Assembly (NCBI RefSeq): GCF_001039355.2
Contig: NW_019775036.1
Coordinates: 48,986 to 112,985, forward strand
Direction: 5' to 3'
Source of the DNA: Lingula anatina
Taxonomy: Eukaryota; Brachiopoda; Lingulata; Lingulida; Lingulidae
DNA: 64,000 bases
The notes under the pieces were generated by a model. It did not search any database and had not been told where the DNA came from. It was given only the letters and a program-made list of their open reading frames with translations. This document shows, piece after piece, positions 1 to 11,800 of the stretch. How positions within the stretch are numbered: position 1 is the stretch's first letter; the number at the start of each line of letters is the position of its first letter. Both the position numbers and the translations under genes were made by a program.

Positions 1-1684
1 TTTTTACAAAATCAACTAACAATGTTGTAAAGATGCAGGAAATGTCAAACAAAAACTTTTACGTATCTTATTAGTTTAATAATGAGACTGTTAACATGCC
101 TAAGAATTGAATCTGAGGAAATGTGAAAAATATGCTGAAAAGTGAAAAAACAGCATAACTTCTACAATAATGGCCCGATCATGCTGATTTTCGAACTTGA
201 CCCGCGTTTTATGAATATTCACCAGCTCTGTAAATATAATGCCAAAAAGTAAAACTGCCCTCCACTTATCGTGTTTACAAGGAAAGTGCACGGCATCGGC
301 ATCGGCATCGGCATCGGCGACGACAGACGCAGGCGATGGCAATATGTACAGACACATCTGTGTCTGTACATAATAATAAACTGTATTAGGTGGAAATCAC
401 CTGGTCTACTCCCAAGTATACATGAAGTTTAAATCCAAAGCGATGTATCCAAGAGTTATTTTGACAGCATCATCAGTAACACCACAAGAAGGCTGTTATA
501 TTGAGTGTGGACTAATCCACCGTAATGGACCAGGTTCGTTTTATCCTTTTATCGATACAGCTTAGAACGAGAACTGGTCACTTAACGAAAATCCATGTCG
601 TGGTACATCGTACAATAAAGTACAGCCTCGTCAATGATAAAAACAACATTAGATCATTCAATAAAAGTATACATTTTAATGTTTGCACAAAAGTGGACAA
701 TATGTATACAAATGTTGTCTAATGCACTGAGATTATTAATAAATCTGTGCAGAGAAAAACCGCCATCAGCTCTTTAGTTCAGAAAATGCAGATTGGAATA
801 TCTACATAAACACTGATATAATGGGAATCCTTTTATCCCCTTAATTGCTAATGGTCTTTACATTTAATTTATGGGAACAGAAATGCAAACTTCTAAAACT
901 GATTTTATATATGTCAGTTAACACAAGATGGCAGCATTGGAGTGAGATCACAACAAAAAATATAAACAAAGCTTGCAATCAATAAACAAGATAATACTTC
1001 TATCTGTTGTGCTGGCATTTCACAAAGCAAAATCAACCCATAAATGCTTACAGAAGGTAATGTAAATTATGTTGTACTCAAATGCATTGTTTAAAATATA
1101 TTAAAACAATATTTACACTTTCAAATAAAATCGTTGTTTATATTAGTAATAAATACACTGCACAAACCTTCAATTATAACCGTAACAGAAATTCTTTCTT
1201 ATCCGTCTAAACACTTGTTCCCATATTTGTCTGACTAACATTCTAATGTAAAAAGGCCTGTATAAACAGCTTTTGGCAGCTTGTATTTCATACTCATTTT
1301 AGATTGGTATGAACTATATAAGGTGACCTACTGAATTGTGACAAGGTCTGACCTACTAATTCTAACAAAGTACTTTGCCCAAACTAACACTATCACAAAT
1401 GCTGTTATGTTCAAAGCAAAAGCAAAATGACAAACATCAGTTCTGTTTAAGATGCTGAACGATCTAATATACAGCAATAATAAACATGATCAACTTAGAG
1501 ATTTTACCATACATTGGTCTATTTAGAAATTGAGCAGATGAAAGACTAAATAAATACACAACGTTGAAACATCATGTGACACACACACACCCACATATAC
1601 AGTATGTATGTCAACTCACAAGGGTCTGATAAAATTTCAAAGAAATCCACTCAATTTTAACTATTCCGCTAGAAAGATCACAAC
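1..1684 (-). other. 3' flank / presumed 3' UTR of the CCDC88 gene
   Basis: No coding region is recognisable. The stretch lies immediately downstream of the CCDC88 stop codon (minus strand), so at least its right part should be 3' UTR. I see no clear AATAAA on the minus strand; ATTAAA hexamers occur at about 863-868 and 674-679. A small (GGCATC)n-type hexamer repeat sits at about 293-318. Short open frames here look like chance. Confidence 0.5.
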
Positions 1685-2869
1685 TCAAACACATCCATAT
1701 TCATACCACACGGAACTCTTCCCCTCGGGAGAAGTGGTATCTTTCCCGGGTGTCTGTCCAGTGTTGGCACTGGTTGTGGGAGTCCTAGGGGAAGTAGTTT
1801 CACTACCGTTTTTTCTGTCATTATCGGTGTTAGATTTGAACCCAGTCATACGAACATAGGGCGTAAGATAGCAATCACTTTTGCAACCGTGCGGGTGCAT
1901 GTGTGAGTGTTGGGTACGGATCCCAAGCATACTGGCAGCACTTTGAGTGCCAGGTGTTGACTCAGGCCTTGGGGATGACATATCACTTGGTTGTTTCACT
2001 GGTGGAGAAGGAGCTCTTCTCTTCACAGAAGAGTTAGCAGGGCGGGGTGGAGACGGTGCCCGTTGTTTTTCCCTACGCGGAGACATTCCATCTCTGAGGC
2101 GACGTGGTGGCGCCACTGGTACATTTGATTTACCGCCATCTGGTCCACTTTTCCCAAAGTCAACGTAGCCACGTGAGTCATTACTTTGATCGCTAGAAGT
2201 GGAGTAACTCCTCGTGTCAGAACCTCCATTGGGATACCCTCTGCCTCTTGAACCTACATCAGCTTCATATTCGGTAGATTTCTGACTACTTGAAAGAGAA
2301 AGGTCATCCTTGTATCCTCTGTTATTTTCATTTAGATTCATCCCATAGGTTTGAGTTGTCAGTCTATCTAATCTTTCCGCAGCCTGTTTCTCTGCACTAA
2401 CAGTCCGTCCCCTCTGTGGGAAATTAGATGGGGACCCTTGGTCTAGTTTGTTATACTGGGAGACTCTGTCTTTTACAGCAACTGAAGTATTAGGTTCATG
2501 GTCTGTTGTATTCTTTTGCCTGTCTGCAAATGACCTGATAATAAATGGTGTACTATAATTCGGATAACTTGGCCCCGTTGGAGTTGATGTCTTATTTTCT
2601 CCATATTTATTAGGAGTCATATTTTCTCTTGGGCTATCCTCAGAATCGTTTAAGTTTGGCATTGAAACAAAAGAATTTTTGGAGATATTAAGTGGGACTT
2701 TGTGACCACCATGTTGTAAATCTGGCATATGGCTAGAGAATCTCTTCACTGAGGGATCTTCCCTAGGGCTCGGTCGTAATGGAGTTGGTCTGTTTATGAC
2801 TTTCTCGTGTTCTTGTTGATAGTCATTGTTCATTTTCTTCTTGTCTTTGCCTCTTGTGTCCTCCAAACC
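1685..2869 (-). CDS. CCDC88 last exon: disordered tail and PDZ-binding C-terminus
   Basis: 394 codons. The tail is rich in Ser, Pro, Arg and Thr, with several SPR/SPP motifs ([21 protein letters not shown] region near 2000-2060), and is likely a disordered phosphorylation and adaptor segment. It ends WYEYGCV-stop. A C-terminal Gly-Cys-Val is the known Dishevelled-PDZ ligand of Daple and is absent from Girdin. It starts at an acceptor (TTTTCAG) directly after the GBA exon. Confidence 0.92.
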   Translation of the reverse strand, partial: GLEDTRGKDKKKMNNDYQQEHEKVINRPTPLRPSPREDPSVKRFSSHMPDLQHGGHKVPLNISKNSFVSMPNLNDSEDSPRENMTPNKYGENKTSTPTGPSYPNYSTPFIIRSFADRQKNTTDHEPNTSVAVKDRVSQYNKLDQGSPSNFPQRGRTVSAEKQAAERLDRLTTQTYGMNLNENNRGYKDDLSLSSSQKSTEYEADVGSRGRGYPNGGSDTRSYSTSSDQSNDSRGYVDFGKSGPDGGKSNVPVAPPRRLRDGMSPRREKQRAPSPPRPANSSVKRRAPSPPVKQPSDMSSPRPESTPGTQSAASMLGIRTQHSHMHPHGCKSDCYLTPYVRMTGFKSNTDNDRKNGSETTSPRTPTTSANTGQTPGKDTTSPEGKSSVWYEYGCV

Positions 2870-5800
2870 CTGAAAATGAATTTAACAAACAATTCAAGCA
2901 AGTGTCCCATGAACCAAAAAAGTTGTTGTGTGACATTTGGCTACAATAGCCTTAGTTGCAAAAATAACCTTTAGAGCATTATCATTATAATAAATAATAC
3001 CTATGCCTCATGAACATAATTTAAACTGAATAAGTTGTAGAAAGTAATTGTAGTTTGAAATATACTGTAAGTCATAGGCTCCTCCTGGAGGAAGATGACA
3101 AAGACTTAGATGAAGTTAATTGTTTGCATAGTGTTCTGAATAAATGGATAAAATGAAGGCTGACATTGTTATTAAAACTCGCTCCGAATGATTTTATGGA
3201 GTATTTAGATCAATAATTTGCTTCCTTCAGCCCTTTTCAGGGGCAAGAAGTCTGATTCTAACTAAATAAACTGAACCAGTTGAGCATCTCTGCCTTACCA
3301 AAGTTGGTGGGGTATTTCTGTTAGCTTCTTCCAAGAACTGCTCCAGGGTGATCTCTTCATTTCCTGGAGATTCATCTCTCTCGTGGATTCTAGGAGAGTT
3401 GTGTGGGCTGTCTGATGCTTCCCATGCAGGCTGCCTCTGTCCATACTTAGTCTGTAGACTGCTGTCCAAGGGCGGCTCTCCAGAGTGCAGGCCCATGTCA
3501 CGTGTTGGAATGTTATCTTCTGAGCTAATACTGCCTTGTCTCCCTAATATGATAAAATCTCAATTAGTTAAACAATGTTTTTTTTTACATGGAATGTTAT
3601 CTTCTGGGCTAATACTGCCTTGTCTCCCTAATACAATACAATACAATTCCAATTAGTTAAACTTTTTTACATGGGATAATATCCAGTTATATAAGACAAG
3701 TAGTTTGAAAGAATCAAATTAGGAAAGGACAAGATAGTGATTTCTAACCCCCCCCCCCCCCCACTCCCCCAAAAAGTTTTTTCAATCTAAATTTCAACAT
3801 GGCGTAAAGATAATTTCTCTCTAATGACAGATTTTATATTAAGTCTTCAAATACATGTAGTCTTTACTAACTACAACAGTGCTTTCAAACCACCAGTTTT
3901 TACCTCTGCCTGGGGTTCCAGGGTGGCCATGTGAAGACAAATTGTTTTGGTTGCTTGGCAATTCATAGGCTCCTGAAGAAAAAGTGAAATATTACATGAA
4001 AGAAACAGAGTACCGTGCAAATATTTTCCAACTGAATATACAGTCCTCCTTTTGCTTTTGAATTAGAATAAAAAACTTTTTCTTTTGAAAACTGTATTGT
4101 AAAGGCAAAACATTACTACTTTGTAAATAATTATTTTAGGTCTACAACTACCTTACGGTCTGATCCCTGCAAAATATATTTGTGTAACATTTGTTAATAG
4201 AGTCAGACTGTACAAATCAATGTCAACCTTAGCTTGGAAGAACATGTTAGCTCATATCAAAAACTTAACCTCAAGCTAAAATAATGTCATAAAATAAGTC
4301 TAGGATGCATTGGATACTACTGACATATGTAGTGTTAAAACTAAAAAAGCTGTCCGCAACCCGCTGTTTACTTTTAATTTTAATAAAAACAACAATAAAA
4401 AAAAGATATTGTAATATCAGTTACTACGACAGAGTTCACAACCAGACTAAGTTTGACTACAAAAAGTCATAACTGATGTTATTTGGAAGTCAGATAACAA
4501 TAGGAGTTCCTCTCCATTTAGCCATCTGCTCATATGGCCAAGTCATAAGTCTAAGACTGTTCCAGTCAAAGTTAATCTGGTTGTGAACACGCTCTACTCA
4601 TGCAACCACCTGGAAAAGAATGCACACGTTGGTAAAATGAACCCTGCGCATGCAACAAATTTATTATTTTAATCAGCATACTAATTCAATCACTAGATAA
4701 TGATATTCATGCAACAAACACAACACCTCACAACCATGCTGAAAATGACTTATATTAGATGGCACCAGCTTGCTATGTAAATCCTGCAAAAATGTCAATC
4801 TATATATATCCCACTGAGGATGTCAAAGCAAATAAATTAAAAGCATTATTGGGGTTGGGGCATGTTCAAGCTTGTCAATCCAGGCAAGGGTAAAAAATGG
4901 TGATGCTTTGATATAATGTAGTCCTGCCTGTGTATGGATAGAAGATTCCTGCCAGTGTCATTCTTTTCCTGTGTCTGGGGCCTGCAATAAACAGAGCAAT
5001 GAAGCCATCTACGGAGGTCCACTGATTGTGTGACAAAGCAGTAAAGCTCAAAGATGTGGCACTATTATTGACAGTTTTTTCCTTTTTCTTTTCTCTTTTT
5101 TTTTTGGCAAAAATAATGTATCTATATTTTTACAGTTTTGATATTAATCTATGTTAATAAACTTCAGGTAAACAATTTGTTATGGTGGAAATCCAACATT
5201 CTTGTTGGGTGAAAATGGCCTATCAGTGCAAAATCATTTTTTGGTAAGTATGTGTTTGTGTGCGTGCGAAAAAAGATTTTTTTTTCAAGTTTTCTTTACA
5301 GTTTTAGTATTAATCTAGGTGAATGAGTTTTACTCAAAGAATTTGTCAAGGTTTAAAGAAATTCCATCTTCTACTCCAGATAAAAACTGTCATTTAATGG
5401 TAAACCACACCTTAATATGAGAGAAGATCAGAAATTAAACAGAACAGCAACACACAACAATAGCTGATAAAAGTTAACACATTAAACACCACATCCTACA
5501 ATCTTTCCATAAACTCTAACTGACATTATACTTGATCAGAAAGATTTTTTTTTAGTACTGAGGGGATTCTTCTACAGCATATACCAATTACCTTTCTTTT
5601 TATTCCTAGGTTGTGTTAAGAAATGCCAAGAAGCATTACTAGAAGACAGTGATTCGACATCGGCCTGGACGCCATCGCTCCGGGCACTGCGAGGAGTGTC
5701 GATGTTCAACAAATCCTCGGAGGATTTAGAGCCTAAAACAGTATTCAACCAGGGCTGCCCTGTGTTAGTAAGCTAACATAAAAAAGCTCCCAAATATTTG

Positions 5801-8800
5801 AATCTAAAAAAAATGGACTAAAAAGCCCCTGCTAACAATTTACTTCAATTGAAAAGAATTATTACAGAAGCAAACACCATGATTAGTGCATTACAACAGC
5901 AAACAAGAACAGCAAATGAAAACCATAAAAGGAGAAGTGTTCATGGTATTGATTACTGAGAATTTACAACAACAAAGGCTTACATTGAAAACGGTTGTTA
6001 TATCATTGTAAACATAAGGTTAACAAGTATTAAACTATAGGCATCTACCTCTCATAGTGAATTGACCATTGTAATTTTCATAATTAAGAGCTGTAGTGCT
6101 TTTTGCAAGGTTGCGTGAATGCTTGGACAATTTTGCACTCTCCCAGTCACGCATCTTCTGTTGCATGTAGCCATCTTCTGCTAAGAACAAAAGACGGAAA
6201 AATTGTATAATAAAAACACATCAAAATATTTTTTTTATCTTCTGAAGGCACTGAAACATCTGGAAGCGGGCTGAAAGAGCAAAATTAATTGATCATTTAT
6301 GAAAAATTCTACACACACAGCACATTAGGGAAAGAAATGTTATACTGACAGTTTAAAATTCAAAATTGCTTGAGCATCTTTTTATTTACCTGCTGTTTTC
6401 CTGATCCCTACAAGAGTTACTTCAGCGCCATCTATGGAGTCACCAAATGAACCCAGGGAGGAGTTGTCACCTGGGCTGTCACCATGGTGACCACCATGTT
6501 CTATGATTGCTGATCTTGGACGTTCACCTCTCTCATTTTCTCTCTTCCTCTGGAAAGATACATTTATACAAATTTGATACAAAAACTTAGGCATATGCTT
6601 TCTTTATGGATCAAAATGACTGTGACATCTCATTAAATTTTAATTAACGAATTACTTTTGTAATTAAATGTAATGAAATTAGTGTAAATGATATATGAAA
6701 CCATATCTGTATGTGAACAATTTGATATATACATCACAGAAACCACATACCCTTGAGATGAAACCTCTTGCCTTTCTTACAAGTTGAGCTCCAAACCCTC
6801 TATTCCTGCAATTTACAATTTAAACATTTAAGGTACCATATTAAGTGATCAGAAATACAAGCGCAAAAAATGATGGCATGCTTGAAAAGCAACTCATGTT
6901 AATGGAACACATAACATTCATCCTAAACTCATGTCAAGGAAATCTGTAACATAAGAAATCATGCATTAAAATAATATAGCAGTTTCAAAAACATAAAAGA
7001 ACAATGTTTTAAAGTAACGTAAGCTTGACATTTGCAGTCTTAACACTTTAAGAAAGGACAATTTAGCAACAAGCTCCAGTCATCTGCAAAAGTACAAAAC
7101 TGTCTGTAACACTGAAACGAGCACAAAAAACAACGAGTCAACATGCATTAAAAACATGACACTGAACACCTGCTCATCACCTTAAGTTTCAGAGTAACAG
7201 AAACTTCATCATAACTCATCTCCAGCTCACTTTCAGTAGCCATGCTCTGATTGCCATCTTACTTTGACAAAACATGTTCTATTTGATTTCAAGTTTGACT
7301 TGGAATCAAGGTTTGGTTACTCAGGGATGAGACTTTTTGGCGCCCAAGTCGGAAATCCCCCAATGGTCAGAAAAATCCCATCCCTGGTCACTACACCAAA
7401 CACTGACCACTCCATGGGAGTGCCCAGAGGTCAATAATCAACAAATTAACACTCTGAAACTCATGATGAACTTAACATGTTATAAACATATTTAAAGGTG
7501 AATGACTTGTAACAAATCTTTTGAGAAACAAATTAAAAACCATGCTTAAAAAATAATCAGCAGCAGAAATCTCCCAAAACACTTCAAGGGCAGATTGAGT
7601 GATCAGGAAAGCTAATCATCAACGGCATGCTGTACAATCTCACAGCTTCTCTGAAGGCAACTGGGAATCTGTTAGAAATGTAACACTGTTATATTTGGAA
7701 GGTAATAACCATAAGAGGCTGGCTCTCCTGGCTATCTGGCTCATGCTGGAACTTCGCCTAAGAAAGAAGAACAGATAAAATAGAGGTGGGTAACACTGTT
7801 ATCTGGTCTCACTCTAGCATAATTACGCAATTTTGGAAAATGCTGAAGATGATAGGCTGAAAATTATATCATTTTCTCTGCAGAATCTTTCAGTTTTAAT
7901 TCGTGAAATAATCTGGCTCAAACAGAAGTATAAAATAGTGGTAGATTTGCTTTAGCTTTTTAAGTACAGTACTTATCTTCAAGACTTTTCTTAGAAAAGT
8001 TAATATAATTATTAAATCGAAGATAATCATGACTATAAGGCACCATTCCACATCTACAAACAATGCATGCACAATTAAACTAGCCTAGCATACACAAATC
8101 ATGCTATCATATATGAAATTGACAGCTTATTTCAAAATGAAGTCAAGTTAATCACTGCAATCGCACACCAACTATAAATCAATCTAAATATATCAGGTAA
8201 TTAACATTAAAAATTACCTGTAAAAGGATAAATAGTTACTAATGCAAACTTACAAATAAAATTATTAAATTTTTAAAGAACAGACAAACTCTACATACTT
8301 CACAGGCTCTGTTTTGCTTTTGCTGCAGTTAAAAATATTTCATTTTGCATGATTTCAAAAGATAAATAAAAATTCATATTTAGTCATACATAAATTAATA
8401 TCACGGTGTTAATTCTTAAATAAACACATCTTGGCTGTATTAAATGTACCAAAAAAAAAAAAAAAAAAAATTAACAGCTTTTCACAGAACAGATACTCTA
8501 GACTACTTACTTCTTGGGTGACCTATCATAGTTTTTATACTGTTCCATTATTTTCTCTTCCAGCTTCTCCTTCTGCCTTCGAAGATCAGAAAGCTGCCCC
8601 CTATCAAAGCAATAACACCAGCATAGCTCCGGCTACAACACTGAACACACAGTCCATGCTGAGCGACATAATCATGCATTTCCAATATAACACAAATCTA
8701 AGCTAAAACCCCACGTACAGATATAACTTTTACTGGCTCCTACATTTATGGTGCAGACACATTTAATATACAACACACCATTGCTGACAAAACTGCATTT

Positions 8801-11800
8801 AACAGCTATTGAACATGCATTACTGCCTTAACCAACATATACATATAAAAGCTATCAAAAACGATTAAAAAGTCTTAGTGTTGCATCTGGCCTGCTTGAT
8901 GCATGTTGTTACTTGTATATTTTAAGTTAGTTCCATTCTGCATATTTATACTCATTAAATTATACAGGTTAATTAAAAGCTCAGTTCTGCAAAACCTATA
9001 TGGCTTTCCTGATAAATATATATTTCTAAAATTTTCAAAATTGCTTTCAAACCCCAACCACCATTTGAGAAATAAACACTTTTGTTTTCCAAACACATAA
9101 CCCAAATTTTCCCAGATATTTTTAAGATCCATTTTATATCTTACATATATAATCTGGATTCTTCATGGAAGTGCTCTTTGCTTTCCAAAGTCTGCATCAG
9201 CAGGTCTTGATTTTGCTGGATTAACTGCTGTACCTGGGATATAAGCTGCTTGTTTTCTTCCTCAAGCTTGTTATTCATATGAGACAGTGCCTAGATTGAA
9301 AAGTATAATTTGTATCAAAATGACCATGATAATGATAAATCTCCTCTTTTTATTTATTCATAACAAGATAAAAAAAAAACTTATCAACTTCCACAGTATT
9401 TTGTTTTAAAATGTATTTCTTCCTCTTGCTATTGTACAGTTATAGCTATACTCTGTAAAATGAAGTTAAGGAGAGTAGCCCAAAGGACATAAACTTTCAG
9501 GGCATGTGCCTTAGGTGAAATTGTAATTTATGACCATGGATTTTACTATCAACAATTATGGTCCAATAATTACCGTCAGGTGTACATTTCCCTTCTGAAA
9601 CGGTTCACAGTACAATTGTCTGTGATATCTCTTTCTCAAAAATGTGTCCCAATCATGAATTCACATTCCTCAGATCTATTTCTCAGAATCTTACCTCACA
9701 TCTGTTCGCCATTTTGGACACCTCCACATCCATAGCATTCAGTTGGTCTTTGCAGTCTGCCATATCCCCTTGGAGCTCTGTGTGCTTCAATTTCAGCTGG
9801 TTGTATTCCGTCTTCACAGATTTGTACTCTGCCAGCACACTGTGGTATTCTTTCTCCACCTGGGCTTTGGAGCTCGTCAGTCTCTCGTGCTCTTGTTTCA
9901 AGTTCCTATGCTCCGACTCCAAGCCACCGAGTGACTTGTGCTCCGACTGCACTTCATCCTTCTCCTTCTGTAGTTTTTGCTTCAGTTCCTCGACCTGTGC
10001 TTTTTCAGCGACCAGAGACTCCTGTAATTTACTCAGCTCCTGGAACTCAGCCCTCAAAGCCTTGTGGTTTGACTTCAGAGAGCCATGTTCTGAAATCAGA
10101 GCCTCGTACTCCGTTGTGAGCTGCTCGTGAAGCTGCTGAAGTGCCTCATGGTCCATAACTAGTTGCTCGTGAGCATTTTGAAGCTCATCCATGTCTGAGC
10201 GTAGCTGCTGATGGTCGGCTTCCAGCGTGGAGTACTGGTTCTGAAGAGTGGTGTTCTGGAGCATCAGGGAGGCACTCTGAGACTGAAGGGTGGTAGCTTC
10301 AACCTAAAGATGAACCAATTTCCATATTAACGAATATGATCATTCAATAGCATTCACACAATTTTGCAACTTTTACGAAGTGTTAGCAAACAAAATGCGA
10401 TAGGAATGACCCAAATTTTGTCAGTGAAATTTCTTATAATTATTCAAAGTGAGTGCTACTGCTGATATTTCGGTCTTTGAAGAAAAGGCACTTAAACCAA
10501 CCTGTAACTTGGCATTCTCACTCTGCATTCCACTGCTCTGTTGCTGAAGTGATGCAACCTGGGATTGCAGACTGGAATTCTGGGATTCCATCTGATGTAA
10601 CCTGTCCTGAACACTTTTGGTTTGAACTTTCATGTTCTTGTTCTCTGCTATTAGAGTGGCATTCTGAAAAAAAAAGTGAAAAAATCAGTAAGAAAAACTC
10701 ATTTAAATTAAACTTCTTAAACCGAATATCTTCACACTGACTATGTTACAGGCTTCCTTAAAATCAATTACTTATATTTAAAATCCTTGTAGTTGTACCT
10801 TGTAGAAAAATCTCATTTCCTAATGTTTGTATAATTATTAAACAACATTCAATTTTTTATCTTTTTTTTTGTGCTTGCACTTACTGCTCTCTCAACTTCC
10901 ACTAGGTGATCTTTCAATTGCAGGATTTCTTTGGTGGCACTCACTTGTGCACGTTCCAAACTGAGAGACCTGAAAGCAAATAATAATTTAATCAAATACT
11001 TGATCACAGTGTAATACATTTTAATCATAGTAAAGATCTTTTTTACTCTTCAGAAATTACTTACATTTCAAGTGTAGAATACGGAATTTTAAAATAAAAA
11101 CTAATCTCACTTGTTTTTAACAGGCATCCTTTCTTCTGGCAAAGCACTTTCTTCTTCCAATCTTTGTTTTAAAGCCTCACTTTCCTTTCTAACGGCTTTC
11201 AATTCTTCTTGGAGCTTTCTGTTACGATTCTTAGATTCTTCAAGCCTTAATTGAATTAGAATCAATAATGTGATACTTTTGTATTGTCAAACAGTTATTA
11301 TTTTTACAAAAAAAAACAGTTTATAACTATGCTGCCTTCGTATAAATATTGAACCATTGATTTTGGAGTCACTGGATTTGATTTGTTTCATTAAAATAAT
11401 GGAAAGAAAACATCTTGTAAATCTTATTTGAAATGATGAAAAATTCTTTAAACACCTTATCTAGTTTGTTGCTGTATCTGAAAAGTTGCCATGTTTGTTT
11501 CATTATTATACTGTAAAAATCATAAGGGAAATAATCATAATTCATTTAAACCAAAGCGTCCTTACCTGCTCTCTAAAGCCTGGATCTTCTCTTCTTTTAT
11601 TTGAGAACTTTGCTTCAAAGCATCCTCCATCATACTTTCCAGGGCCTTGTACTTGCTGAATGAAATAATATCACTTCCTCATTTAGCAATCACTTGAATA
11701 ACACACACAGTAGTCATTTGTCACAGACACCATTAATTAACACTGCATGTAATTACTTTGTAATTTACTACATCATCAATCAAATTTGCAATGTTTTTGT

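Noticed and set aside
7335-7430. Small inverted repeat around CAGGGATGAG / AATCCCATCCCTGG
   Set aside because: Short and imperfect, no target duplication; may be chance or a much decayed element.
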